Virus record (IMG/VR): IMGVR_UViG_3300025896_000109
Location: 1 to 32,484 of that record
Source: a virus
DNA: 32,484 bases
Direction: 5' to 3' (one strand)
Position numbers and translations under genes: made by a program. The notes under the pieces are model-generated. The model was not told the origin of the DNA. It made no database searches and saw only the letters and a program-made list of their open reading frames with translations. Every line of letters starts with the position of its first letter. Within the stretch, counting starts at the first letter, position 1. Positions 1 through 7,095 of this stretch are shown piece by piece.

Positions 1-136
1 TTATTTTTGTTTTTTTTTTTATAATGTATATATTTACTTTGAAAACTACTTTTTTGAAAAGTGTGGATTGTTTATAGTAAAAGTAAAACTTTTTTTAATT
101 TTTTTCTATAATGTGAAACCAAGGCATATGTAGATG
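1..136. repeat. Left copy of terminal redundancy
   Basis: These bases recur at the right end (32350-32484). The stretch from 11 to 136 is identical to 32359-32484 (126 nt). Further left, this copy has 11 T after the G at position 9 while the right copy has 10. This is the signature of a circular contig written with an overlap, or of short direct terminal repeats. The region is non-coding, very AT-rich, and lies between the divergent gene at 31943-32350 and the rightward gene at 245, so it is the main candidate for divergent promoters and possibly a replication origin. Confidence 0.93.
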
Positions 137-180
137 AATATATACTATGTGATTTTTAATTTTTATTTTGTTTTTATTTT

Positions 181-210
181 AAACCCTTAACTTTTTGTTA
201 GGGGTTTTTT
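181..210 (+). terminator. Rho-independent terminator, rightward
   Basis: An 11-bp stem (181-191 with 197-207, one T-G wobble) closes a five-T loop and runs into a T-run that fits only the plus strand. No plus-strand gene lies upstream: across the circular junction the neighbouring gene points left. The hairpin therefore either ends a short untranslated RNA from the 1-180 region or attenuates the GIY-YIG gene that starts 35 nt downstream. Confidence 0.75.
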
Positions 211-244
211 GTTAAACTTCTTTATATAAAAATAATATAATTGT

Positions 245-589
245 ATGCTTGGTATTAAATGTCCTGTTGGTTATGTGTATGCTTTATACTATAAAAATAA
301 ACCATTTTATATAGGACAAACTAAAAAAACTCTTAAAGAAAGATTAAAGTATCATAAATACTTTATATTTAATACTAATAAAAATAGTGATTTATGTTCT
401 TTTGTTAGGTCTATATCTAACGAAGATAATTTTTATGAACTTATATCAATAAGGCCAATTAAAATTGTTTCATATAATGAACTAAAATACCAAGAAACAC
501 AAATCATAAAATACTGCATTGATAGAGGGTTAAAAATCTATAATTCCTGTGTTATTACCATTTCTTATAAATCAACTAAATTAAAATAA
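245..589 (+). CDS. GIY-YIG endonuclease, probably homing type
   Basis: A 114-residue protein with the GIY-YIG nuclease core. The first strand pair is GYVYAL at about residues 9-14 and FYIGQT at about 21-26; these are followed by ERLKYH with the catalytic-type Arg and by Glu-rich helices near residues 79-86 (NELKYQETQII). GIY-YIG proteins make single or double strand breaks, and in phages they usually act as free-standing homing endonucleases. No C-terminal DNA-binding repeat is visible, so target choice is unknown. It is one of only two rightward genes and lies just after a terminator, with no obvious promoter of its own in the 34-nt gap. It is probably a selfish insertion next to the replication gene. 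Confidence 0.8.
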   Translation: MLGIKCPVGYVYALYYKNKPFYIGQTKKTLKERLKYHKYFIFNTNKNSDLCSFVRSISNEDNFYELISIRPIKIVSYNELKYQETQIIKYCIDRGLKIYNSCVITISYKSTKLK

Positions 590-633
590 AAACTTCCTAA
601 AAGTTTGAAGAGGTGGTGGGTAAGTTAAATCTT

Positions 634-667
634 CTATCTATATCTATATCTGATATATCTATATATC
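634..667. repeat. TATCTA-type AT-rich tandem repeat
   Basis: Imperfect short repeats built from TATCTA and TATATC units occupy this stretch of the 192-nt gap between the GIY-YIG and polymerase-like genes. Such an easily melted, iterated block upstream of a replication gene is compatible with an origin, but nothing in the sequence proves it. Confidence 0.5.
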
Positions 668-690
668 ATTATTATTGTTCCTCGCTTTTG

Positions 691-727
691 ATGAAAAAAA
701 GTGAATAACATGAAAAAAAGTGAGTAA
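691..727 (+). repeat. Two 19-nt direct repeats, each a MKKSE micro-ORF
   Basis: Bases 691-708 read ATG AAA AAA AGT GAA TAA, and 710-727 read ATG AAA AAA AGT GAG TAA. Both encode Met-Lys-Lys-Ser-Glu-stop; they differ only at the synonymous Glu codon and in the base after the stop. They lie 55 nt ahead of the polymerase-like gene on the same strand. They may be iterons for an initiator protein, or leader peptides that tune translation or transcription of that gene. The direct repeat is certain; the function is inference. Confidence 0.6.
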
Positions 728-781
728 TTTGTTTGAAGGGGGAAGATACTATTTAATATATATAATATAGATAAAAAACAA

Positions 782-1762
782 ATGATAGTAATGAACCTTA
801 AAATAAACAAATTAGTTAAAGATACCATAAACTCTCTTGGTAATAAAACTAAAAAAACCTCTGGTCTTAAAATATATTCTGCCTTAATAATAATGTCAAA
901 AAGAAAAAACAAACATGGTTACTTTCCTGTTCCTTCTACTTATCTTGAATCCATAAATTGTAGATATAAAACTATAATGGATGTCTTTATCAATGCTGGT
1001 ATAATTGAATACTTTAAAGGTGTTTATCAAGATCCTAATGATTTGTTCTCACAAAAATATACTAAATACTATAATACTAATAAAGGCATCTGTATGAAAT
1101 ATAGATTTCTAATTGATACTTCTGTTGGTGAGGATGTTTATGTTGATATGAATACTAATAAAAAATCTAAATGGTATAACATCCTTGAAGGTTCTCTTCT
1201 TGAACTTGGTTACAATCCTGATATAAAAAGAGATACTTTTGGTAGAAGAGTTCACCATAACCTTATACCTGTATATAAAGAAGAACTTAAAGATAAAGGA
1301 TATGCCCTTATTGATGCTCAGGCCTCTCAACCTAAACTACTCTTAAATATAATGAAACAAAAAGGATTTGTTGATAATAACTATGAAAAAGCATTTGAAG
1401 GTGATTTCTATAACTTCCTTGTTGAAAAACTAAATCTTGAAGATAGAAAAATGGCTAAGGATCTTTTTATGTATTGGTTAAATAGTGCTGGTTATGTTCC
1501 TGACTATAAAATCCATATTCTCTTTCCTATTGCTTCTAACTTTATTAAAGGTCTTAAATCTAAAAACTATAAAGATAGTTCTTCTTTCCTTCAAAGAGTT
1601 GAGGCTAAAATATGGATTGATGACTTACTCGAAAATCTACCTACTGACTTTGGTATTCCTATTCATGATTGTTTGATTGTAAAAGATAAACAAGTAAATA
1701 AAATACTTAACTATTGTAAGTCTAAATACCCTGATATAGATTTTCAACTTTCTTACTTGTAA
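782..1762 (+). CDS. Putative family-A-like polymerase (palm domain) replication protein
   Basis: A 326-residue protein whose C-terminal half shows the order of motifs of the DNA polymerase A / T7 RNA polymerase superfamily. A motif-A-like stretch, LIDAQASQPKLLL, has Asp178 and Ser182-Gln183. A motif-B-like helix (DRKMAKDLFMYW) has Arg222 and Lys226. A helix FLQRVEAKIW has Gln271 and Glu274. Motif C is IPIHDCLIV with His295-Asp296. The segment TFGRRVHHN (152-160) resembles the basic strand before motif A. The N-terminal third looks like a winged-helix (PVPSTYLESI). It has no exonuclease domain and is far shorter than normal Pol I (about 600-900 residues). It is the only replication-enzyme candidate here. 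Met4 (791) is an alternative start. Its last 41 nt overlap the convergent gene at 1722. Confidence 0.6.
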   Translation: MIVMNLKINKLVKDTINSLGNKTKKTSGLKIYSALIIMSKRKNKHGYFPVPSTYLESINCRYKTIMDVFINAGIIEYFKGVYQDPNDLFSQKYTKYYNTNKGICMKYRFLIDTSVGEDVYVDMNTNKKSKWYNILEGSLLELGYNPDIKRDTFGRRVHHNLIPVYKEELKDKGYALIDAQASQPKLLLNIMKQKGFVDNNYEKAFEGDFYNFLVEKLNLEDRKMAKDLFMYWLNSAGYVPDYKIHILFPIASNFIKGLKSKNYKDSSSFLQRVEAKIWIDDLLENLPTDFGIPIHDCLIVKDKQVNKILNYCKSKYPDIDFQLSYL

Positions 1763-2156
1763 TATACTCCTTCAACCTAAAAAACATTATGTCAAGTTGT
1801 TCTACTTCACAATAATAATCTGGTATATCACTACCAAATACTTTTACATACTCATCAACTAATCTAAAACTATCAATATAAGACATTTTAAGGTGGTTTA
1901 TTTCAATCCTTTTTAATAAAAGGTATATTGACCTCACATCAACTATTATCTCTTCTTTACTAATCTTTTTATTCCAGGAATTATGTGGTTTATATTCTTT
2001 ACCACTTTTTTTATTAGGATAAATTCTTTTACTATTACATGCATTACAATATGATGAATATGCTTTTTGACCACATCTCTTTTTAAAATAACCTAAGAAA
2101 TAGAATCTACTTATTGGTAATTCTAATTCACACATTTTACATTTCTTCTTTAGCAT
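1722..2156 (-). CDS. Zinc-ribbon protein with conserved helical C-terminus (paralogue 1 of 3)
   Basis: About 144 residues from the Met at 2156. A longer upstream start is possible, but its first 29 residues are unlike the paralogues and overlap the holin-like gene. The N-terminus holds CKMC and, about 30 residues on, CNAC, spaced like a treble-clef or zinc-ribbon of the endonuclease VII type. The C-terminal part is helical: SIYLLLKRIEIN, then a tail containing FRLVDEYVKVFG. The same architecture occurs at 30526-30921 and 29229-29636. The catalytic residues of endonuclease VII are not evident, so DNA or RNA binding is a guess. It is the last leftward gene and overlaps the 3' end of the polymerase-like gene tail to tail. 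Confidence 0.65.
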   Translation of the reverse strand: MLKKKCKMCELELPISRFYFLGYFKKRCGQKAYSSYCNACNSKRIYPNKKSGKEYKPHNSWNKKISKEEIIVDVRSIYLLLKRIEINHLKMSYIDSFRLVDEYVKVFGSDIPDYYCEVEQLDIMFFRLKEYITSKKVENLYQGI

Positions 2157-2173
2157 AGAATATATATTAAATT

Positions 2174-2359
2174 TTACTCTGTTGGTTCTCCAAATAATAA
2201 TGAATCTTTTGCTCTTAATAAAGTAAGAGAAAATGCAAACCACCCTGATAAATCAGAGGCAGTTTGTTTTCCTTGGTATATTAGAACTCCACAAAAAACT
2301 AATACACATACTCCTAATAATGTTGTTGTTAAACCTTTAGTCAATAATCTTTCTTTCAT
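2174..2359 (-). CDS. Small membrane protein, holin candidate
   Basis: A 61-residue protein with a basic N-terminus (MKERLLTKG), a strong hydrophobic segment at about residues 9-29 (LTTTLLGVCVLVFCGVLIY) and a second amphipathic or hydrophobic stretch (LSGWFAFSLTLL). Its size, topology and position at the distal end of the structural region, after the fibre genes, suit a holin. No endolysin is recognisable beside it, so the call rests on topology and location only. It overlaps the preceding 42-residue ORF by 23 nt, as expected for translational coupling. Confidence 0.5.
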   Translation of the reverse strand: MKERLLTKGLTTTLLGVCVLVFCGVLIYQGKQTASDLSGWFAFSLTLLRAKDSLLFGEPTE

Positions 2360-2465
2360 ATTTACTTTTTCTTTTATCTTTCCTTGAATACTTCTTCTTA
2401 TTCTTAAAAACCTTTGTTTTTGTTTCTTGCCAAATCTCCTGTAAAGTTAAAACTATTGTCTTCAT
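2337..2465 (-). CDS. Short, very basic protein
   Basis: A 42-residue ORF starting MKTIVLTLQEIWQE and ending in a Lys/Arg-rich tail (FKNKKKYSRKDKRK). Its ATG overlaps the stop of the preceding reading frame as TAATG, and its 3' end overlaps the start of the holin-like gene, so it fits the tiled leftward operon. Short phage proteins with a KKYSRKxK tail occur in many unrelated phages without known function. Nucleic-acid binding would fit the charge but is inference. Confidence 0.55.
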   Translation of the reverse strand: MKTIVLTLQEIWQETKTKVFKNKKKYSRKDKRKSKYERKIID

Positions 2466-2509
2466 TATATTTTATGGTATTTTTCTTTTGCATCTAAATA
2501 TGCTTGCCT
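2465..2509 (-). pseudogene. Remnant of an AP2-type HNH C-terminus, out of frame with the GIY-YIG gene
   Basis: In the frame adjacent to the GIY-YIG gene, this stretch reads RQAYLDAKEKYHKI then stop. It closely matches the C-terminal end of the HNH-AP2 protein at 29620-30081 (RQAYLDAKKIYHNI), also at nucleotide level (both contain GCATCTAAATATGCTTG on the plus strand). The frame has a stop just upstream, so it can be reached only through a frameshift near 2510. Its stop overlaps the ATG of the next ORF (TAATG), which suggests that it was once the true end of the upstream gene. Confidence 0.6.
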
Positions 2510-2709
2510 TCAATTTCACTATTTGCTGCACTATTTCTATCATCAAATGTTCTAATTATTGATTTTTTTAGATTTATTTTATCAACCTTCCAGGTTTTCA
2601 TTGAACCCATATATCTATCATTCTCTGGATTACCCAAAAAACTTCTAACACCAATATAAAACTCATTTGTTTTTTCATCTATTAGTATGTATGTATAATG
2701 ACTTTCCAT
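2494..2709 (-). CDS. GIY-YIG nuclease-like protein, truncated or frameshifted
   Basis: 71 residues. YTYILIDEKTNEFYIGVRS at residues 5-23 is the GIY-YIG strand pair, and DRYMGS matches the Y-MGS loop typical of intron-type and free-standing GIY-YIG homing nucleases. The usual Glu-bearing helix may be FDDRNSAANSE. The ORF stops abruptly after IEGKHI, exactly where an AP2-like tail continues in another frame. It is therefore probably a decayed homing endonuclease, or an intact gene with a one-base sequence error. It sits between the KTSC-type gene and the lysis-like genes. Confidence 0.6.
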   Translation of the reverse strand: MESHYTYILIDEKTNEFYIGVRSFLGNPENDRYMGSMKTWKVDKINLKKSIIRTFDDRNSAANSEIEGKHI

Positions 2710-2712
2710 ATT

Positions 2713-3033
2713 CTATCTTAAATTACCTCCTTTTCTATATGTAAATCTATCTAAAAGTTGGTCTATACCACTACCAACAGAAGGTTTTCCAATATACCAA
2801 GAACCATATTCATTTTCACCATTAGTTCTTGCTTTTGAAGCAGGCTCAATAAGTAATAAAAATGTATTATAATCAACATCAAAATAAGTATATATTGAAC
2901 CATCATTAAACTTTATTACCAATTCATTACTCTCATCATTAAACATCACTTTATCTACATTAGAACTAACTGCTGTATTCCTCCACTTCTTTAATTTAAT
3001 TGGTCCTCTACTAATACTTTTATATCTTATCAT
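2713..3033 (-). CDS. KTSC-domain-like protein
   Basis: A 106-residue protein. From about residue 23, SSNVDKVMFNDESNELVIKF is followed by NDGSIYTYFDVDYNTFLLLI. This fits the KTSC pattern: a short sheet in which a Ser starts the first strand, then an F-x-x-G-x-x-Y-x-Y signature and an Ala/Ser-rich helix. KTSC domains occur alone in many phages and in some enzymes, with no proven activity. Here the gene follows the fibre genes and a membrane-anchored coiled-coil protein, so a role late in infection is likely but unproven. Confidence 0.65.
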   Translation of the reverse strand: MIRYKSISRGPIKLKKWRNTAVSSNVDKVMFNDESNELVIKFNDGSIYTYFDVDYNTFLLLIEPASKARTNGENEYGSWYIGKPSVGSGIDQLLDRFTYRKGGNLR

Positions 3034-3036
3034 AAT

Positions 3037-3288
3037 TTATATGTCTTTTTTTTGTGCTAATCTAACATTTAAGTTCTTAATCTCTTGTGTTAAATCTCTA
3101 ACTGCCTCATATAACAAATCAAACTTATCTGTTAAATGTAAATGATTATTCTCAACTAAACTAATTCTAATAGTATTCTTCTCACTATTATCTTTAACTT
3201 TGTCTAATTCACTCATTGTTCTATTTAGAAAATAACTTATTATCCCAATGATTATCCCTGCTGCTATTACTATTGCTGTTGTCTCCAT
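3037..3288 (-). CDS. Membrane-anchored coiled-coil protein
   Basis: 83 residues with one N-terminal transmembrane helix (about residues 4-22, TTAIVIAAGIIIGIISYFL). A heptad-like region follows to the end (LDKVKDNSEKN, FDLLYEAVRDLTQEIKNLNV). N-terminal anchor plus soluble coiled coil is the layout of several phage lysis accessory and spanin-like proteins, and of some superinfection proteins. Its place between the fibre genes and the holin-like gene favours a lysis role. No lipobox or cysteine is present, so it is not an o-spanin. Confidence 0.5.
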   Translation of the reverse strand: METTAIVIAAGIIIGIISYFLNRTMSELDKVKDNSEKNTIRISLVENNHLHLTDKFDLLYEAVRDLTQEIKNLNVRLAQKKDI

Positions 3289-3289
3289 A

Positions 3290-3745
3290 TTACAAAATTA
3301 TCCATTCTCCATTTCTTCTAACATAACTATTATCATCTTGTGGTGCTTCATCAATCTTATTTGATATAGTTATGTTTAGATCAGCAATTGTACTATTCAA
3401 AGCAGCAATAGCATTATTTAATTGTGTTAAAGTAGCCTTTGAATCTAACTGACCTTGTAATCCTGTTACATTACTAACTGAGTGAGTATGAACTAAAGGT
3501 GCTTTATCATCTAAAGAAGTAAATAATGTTGATATATCTACACCAATTGGTTCAACTACATCATTTAATTCTTGATTTGTTACATAGTTAGATAATGTTG
3601 CTGTTAAATAACTTTCAGTTACTTGTGATAACATAAATGTATTAACCTCATCAAAGTTATCATTAACATATTGAAAAGCCGTTCTTAAAACAGTTCCTGT
3701 TCCATCATTAGGACTTAAACCTATATTTATATTACTAAATGTCAT
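3290..3745 (-). CDS. Short tail-fibre-like protein
   Basis: A 151-residue protein. It begins with a motif shared with the large fibre at 4161-6989: INIGLSPNDGTGTVLRTAF here against INTGATANDGTGDKLRDAF there, each followed by VNxNF. The middle is a coiled coil (TGLQGQLDSKATLTQLNNAI), and the end DEAPQDDNSYVRRNGEWIIL matches the GEAPIDGQQYVRKDGEWSVV segment of the large fibre. It thus looks like a virion-binding N-terminal adaptor plus trimeric stalk with no receptor-binding tip. It could be a short fibre, a spacer subunit, or the stump left when a tip was lost. Confidence 0.7.
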   Translation of the reverse strand: MTFSNINIGLSPNDGTGTVLRTAFQYVNDNFDEVNTFMLSQVTESYLTATLSNYVTNQELNDVVEPIGVDISTLFTSLDDKAPLVHTHSVSNVTGLQGQLDSKATLTQLNNAIAALNSTIADLNITISNKIDEAPQDDNSYVRRNGEWIIL

Positions 3746-3763
3746 ATCTTATTTTTTATTTTT

Positions 3764-4159
3764 TTATAATCTTATATTTTGTTGTCTGTAACTAAAATTA
3801 GTTATTCCTAAATCTAAAATCTTCTGGTTACACTCTGCTCTTAATCTATCTCTTTCATCAATTGCTGCTTGTGGTATTGGTATTAAATCAATACTCAACT
3901 TCTCAATATGTTTTCTTAAAAGATCAGATATAAGTGTAGTATAGAATAAATCTATTTCAAGAGCTTGTGGTATTCTGACATCATTTATTTCTGTTTGAGT
4001 TGCTTGCTCATAAAATATTTGAGTATCAAAATCCCAATATGGGTTAACAAAGCTTTCAGTCAATAAAGCGTCAATCTCAATTTCATTTTCTTGTAATTCT
4101 GTTTCTATACTTGTAGTGTATATAACTTTTCCTGTGTTACTATCTATTATTGTTTTCAT
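3764..4159 (-). CDS. Hypothetical protein between two fibre genes
   Basis: 131 residues. The first half is strand-like and acidic (MKTIIDSNTGKVIYTT, then NPYWDFDTQIF). The second half is helical (DLLRKHIEKLSIDLIPIPQ, AAIDERDRLRAECNQKI). Its place directly after the large fibre gene and its size suit a fibre-assembly chaperone or a small fibre-associated protein, but no diagnostic motif is visible. It starts 1 nt after the large fibre's stop. Confidence 0.5.
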   Translation of the reverse strand: MKTIIDSNTGKVIYTTSIETELQENEIEIDALLTESFVNPYWDFDTQIFYEQATQTEINDVRIPQALEIDLFYTTLISDLLRKHIEKLSIDLIPIPQAAIDERDRLRAECNQKILDLGITNFSYRQQNIRL

Positions 4160-4160
4160 A

Positions 4161-6989
4161 TTAACTTAATTTCATTTTTTCTACTGTTGCTCTTTTATTT
4201 ATAAAGGTTGTTCCAACTGCATCATTGGCTACTGTAAATATAAAATATATATTACCTGTTGGTGCTATTGTTATTACTGTTGATGCTGCAAAAATTGCGT
4301 CAATAAATTGGTTATTTAATTGTGTAAATGTTGGTACTGTTGTTATTAAATCCATAGATGTTCCTTTAACAACAAACTTTCTATTAAACCCACCATTTCT
4401 ATTTGAACCAGTGTTATAAAATGAGATTTGTGTAGCACCAGCTAAACTATTACTTGTATTGTAATATAGTTTCATCGGAATAGCATTGGCAGTATTTTTA
4501 TTGTAATCAAGAGTTATAAATAAATCACAAACTGTATCTAAAGTATTCGCTGATACAACCATACTTGTTAAAATTGTTTCAGCAACTGTCCCTGTTACAG
4601 TACTACCAGTATTAGAAACAATTAATCTTCTTGTTAAATCCAATGCATCAAAAACCGCATTTTGAGAAGGTGCTTTATCAATAACACCATTTACTATTGC
4701 ATCTTCAACTATTGTCTTATTCTTCCAAAGGTTAGTTGCTGATTCATAAGCTGGTATTTGATTGTTTGTAGGACTTGTAATTTCTACATCTGTAAGTTCA
4801 TCTAAAGATAAAACTGGTATAACATTCAAAGGAACTGGAACTATACTTCTTACTGGAGCAGTTCCACCAAATTGAAAATCATAAGTTGGGTTTGAACCAC
4901 TACCTACTTTTGTTCCATAGAACTTTAATACTATTCTATCTGTTGAGACAAATATACCATCATTCCATAAACCACTTGCATTAAACTCTGTATAAATAGC
5001 AGATGTAATTTGTGGTGTATTACTTGATTGTAAAATTAGTGTTTCAGTTCCACCAGCATCTCTTTTATAAACTGTAAAATAAAACTCTGCTTGTCCAGAA
5101 CCTGCTGTTTTTCTAATGTTACCAATAGTTGTCATATTGAATATACCAGGATTTCCAATAATTTGATTAGGTTCTGTTATCAATCCAGCAATCAATTGGT
5201 CTGTTCCTGTAATAGCCCCTGTTGATACATCTACTGCTGTAGTATTGTAACTTGGGTCTGTAATAGAAGAAACTAATTTGTTATATCCACCAATACTACT
5301 TGTTGCAGTTGTAGGATAAAGTGTAAGTGTGCTTGGTAAATCTTCTAAAGATATAAAATGACTTGTACCATTATCTCCATCATTTATTAAGTCTGATGTT
5401 TTTGTTGGTAAATCTACTGTTGTTGCTAATGTATAAGTTGCATCAACTTTATCTGGCAAATCAAATTGTACTGAAGAAGTAGCATTAGTAGCTGCTCCTT
5501 TTGATAAAATCTTAAATCCAGGTTCAGCATTTTCTTTTGTAAATGTAAAATCTGTAGGAGTAATTGTCATTGATTGGCCTGAACCACCAGTAATACTAAT
5601 TCCACTTGTATTAGCATTTATACCAGTTATTTCATCTGCATCTAATATAACTAAACCAGGATTACCACCTGGGTTTATTCTTATTGTATTTGTAGTTGTG
5701 TTACCATTATCTGTTACTATTTGTAAATTACCATAATCTTCAGCTGAAACCCAAACAGCAGCACCTTCAGTTGCATCTTGACATTGATATATTTGACCAC
5801 CTAAAGTAAGCCAATAAGAACCACTTGTAAAACCTTTTGTTACATCATCATTTTCTAATGGTATTGCTCTTGCATATTGTTTAAGTTCAACAATGTTCCC
5901 ACTAAGATTTGTTAAGTAAGCCTCTCCTGCTTCCCATTTCCACTCATAACCAACAGCACAGGTTAAAGCAATTCCTTTATCACCACCTGCATCTACTAAA
6001 CCTTCACTAATTTTAGAACCATTAGCAAAGAATATATCAGCATCAGCAGACATTGTTCCACCTGCTAATGGTAAATAACTTCCTGTTCCTACAATAGAAG
6101 ATTTATCAATTCTAACAATTGTTCCATCTGCTTTTCTACCTAATATATCTGTTGTGTCATTATCTAAAGTTGGTTGAACTCCTATACTAACCGTACCACT
6201 ATTTGTTATCTTAAACTTGCTTGTTTCATTACCAAATGTACCTGTACTTGTTACAAAATTAAATGATGCCCCTTGCCATCCAATGAAAAATAAATCATTG
6301 TTAGAGATTAAACCATTATTGTTTCTTAAATATGGTATAGAATAACCAGCATTTGCGTGAAATAAACTCACATAGTTATCATATAAACCTCCTGAACCAC
6401 CAAGATAAAGTGCAGACACTGCAGCATTACCTACATTATCAGTATTTCTTACATAGTAACCAACTGATTGGTTTGTAGATTTGTTTATATAAAAACCATT
6501 ATTAGAAGCACTTGCAGGTTGTAATCTTAAACCTAAATAACCATCAGGTGTTACATTTTCTAATAATTGTGAAAATGTTACTCCACTAACAACTGACCAT
6601 TCACCATCTTTTCTAACATATTGTTGTCCATCAATAGGTGCTTCACCAATTTTTGTAAAAATTTGTTGTTGTAAATCATTCACCAAAGAATATAATTCAT
6701 TGATTGAACTATTCTGTGAGTTCAAAGTTTGGTTGATTGTAAAAATTGTTGAGTTTATTGAGTTTATATCATCCTGTAATGTTGGTATTAAACTAACTTG
6801 ATAACTTAAATCATCTAATATAGTTTGTAATCCACTAATTTGACTTATAGGTATGATTGAACTATCTGTTAAAACTATATCTAATATGCCTTGTATATCT
6901 AAAAAGTTTTGATTCACAATGATAAAAGCATCTCTTAACTTATCTCCAGTTCCATCATTAGCTGTTGCTCCTGTGTTTATTACTATCAT
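4161..6989 (-). CDS. Large tail fibre / receptor-binding protein
   Basis: A 942-residue protein. The N-terminal adaptor (residues 1-30) has the NDGTGDKLRDAF signature also found in the short fibre. It is followed by a coiled coil (about 50-110) and the GEAPIDGQQYVRKDGEWSVV segment near 115-135. Then comes a long low-complexity, Gly/Thr/Ser/Asn-rich beta region, which includes YWLTLGGQIYQCQDATEG. The C-terminal 150 residues (from about SNTGSTVTGTVAETIL) look like a compact beta domain, probably the host-recognition tip. Composition and position suit a distal adhesin. There is no obvious intramolecular chaperone or enzyme motif. Confidence 0.8.
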   Translation of the reverse strand: MIVINTGATANDGTGDKLRDAFIIVNQNFLDIQGILDIVLTDSSIIPISQISGLQTILDDLSYQVSLIPTLQDDINSINSTIFTINQTLNSQNSSINELYSLVNDLQQQIFTKIGEAPIDGQQYVRKDGEWSVVSGVTFSQLLENVTPDGYLGLRLQPASASNNGFYINKSTNQSVGYYVRNTDNVGNAAVSALYLGGSGGLYDNYVSLFHANAGYSIPYLRNNNGLISNNDLFFIGWQGASFNFVTSTGTFGNETSKFKITNSGTVSIGVQPTLDNDTTDILGRKADGTIVRIDKSSIVGTGSYLPLAGGTMSADADIFFANGSKISEGLVDAGGDKGIALTCAVGYEWKWEAGEAYLTNLSGNIVELKQYARAIPLENDDVTKGFTSGSYWLTLGGQIYQCQDATEGAAVWVSAEDYGNLQIVTDNGNTTTNTIRINPGGNPGLVILDADEITGINANTSGISITGGSGQSMTITPTDFTFTKENAEPGFKILSKGAATNATSSVQFDLPDKVDATYTLATTVDLPTKTSDLINDGDNGTSHFISLEDLPSTLTLYPTTATSSIGGYNKLVSSITDPSYNTTAVDVSTGAITGTDQLIAGLITEPNQIIGNPGIFNMTTIGNIRKTAGSGQAEFYFTVYKRDAGGTETLILQSSNTPQITSAIYTEFNASGLWNDGIFVSTDRIVLKFYGTKVGSGSNPTYDFQFGGTAPVRSIVPVPLNVIPVLSLDELTDVEITSPTNNQIPAYESATNLWKNKTIVEDAIVNGVIDKAPSQNAVFDALDLTRRLIVSNTGSTVTGTVAETILTSMVVSANTLDTVCDLFITLDYNKNTANAIPMKLYYNTSNSLAGATQISFYNTGSNRNGGFNRKFVVKGTSMDLITTVPTFTQLNNQFIDAIFAASTVITIAPTGNIYFIFTVANDAVGTTFINKRATVEKMKLS

Positions 6990-7095
6990 CCTTTAATTCT
7001 TTTTTTTCTTTTTCCTTCTCTATTTTAACTTCTTCATAAAGTTTAGATAGTTTTATTATATCTTTATCTTTAATCTTATATTCTCCTCTTATCAT
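6958..7095 (-). CDS. Small charged protein between connector and fibre genes
   Basis: A 45-residue ORF beginning MIRGEYKIKDKDIIKLSKLY and ending in a Lys/Glu-rich helix. Its ATG overlaps the connector gene's stop (TAATG) and its 3' end overlaps the first 32 nt of the large fibre gene, so it is tiled into the operon in both directions. Unknown function. The charged helical tail could bind a partner protein. Confidence 0.5.
   Translation of the reverse strand: MIRGEYKIKDKDIIKLSKLYEEVKIEKEKEKKELKDDSNKHRSNS

Noticed and set aside
678-691. 14-mer TTCCTCGCTTTTGA shared with 22376-22389
   Set aside because: In an AT-rich 32-kb sequence matches of this length arise by chance. The surroundings differ, and one copy is the end of a coding frame.
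634-727. CRISPR array or mini-array
   Set aside because: Repeats are adjacent or purely tandem with no spacers, and no cas-like gene is present. No CRISPR array was seen anywhere in the window.
634-912. 92-residue minus-strand frame upstream of and within the start of the polymerase-like gene
   Set aside because: Composition is low complexity (YRYIRYRYR end from the TATCTA repeat), it overlaps the start of a well-supported gene on the other strand, and no neighbour is coupled to it.
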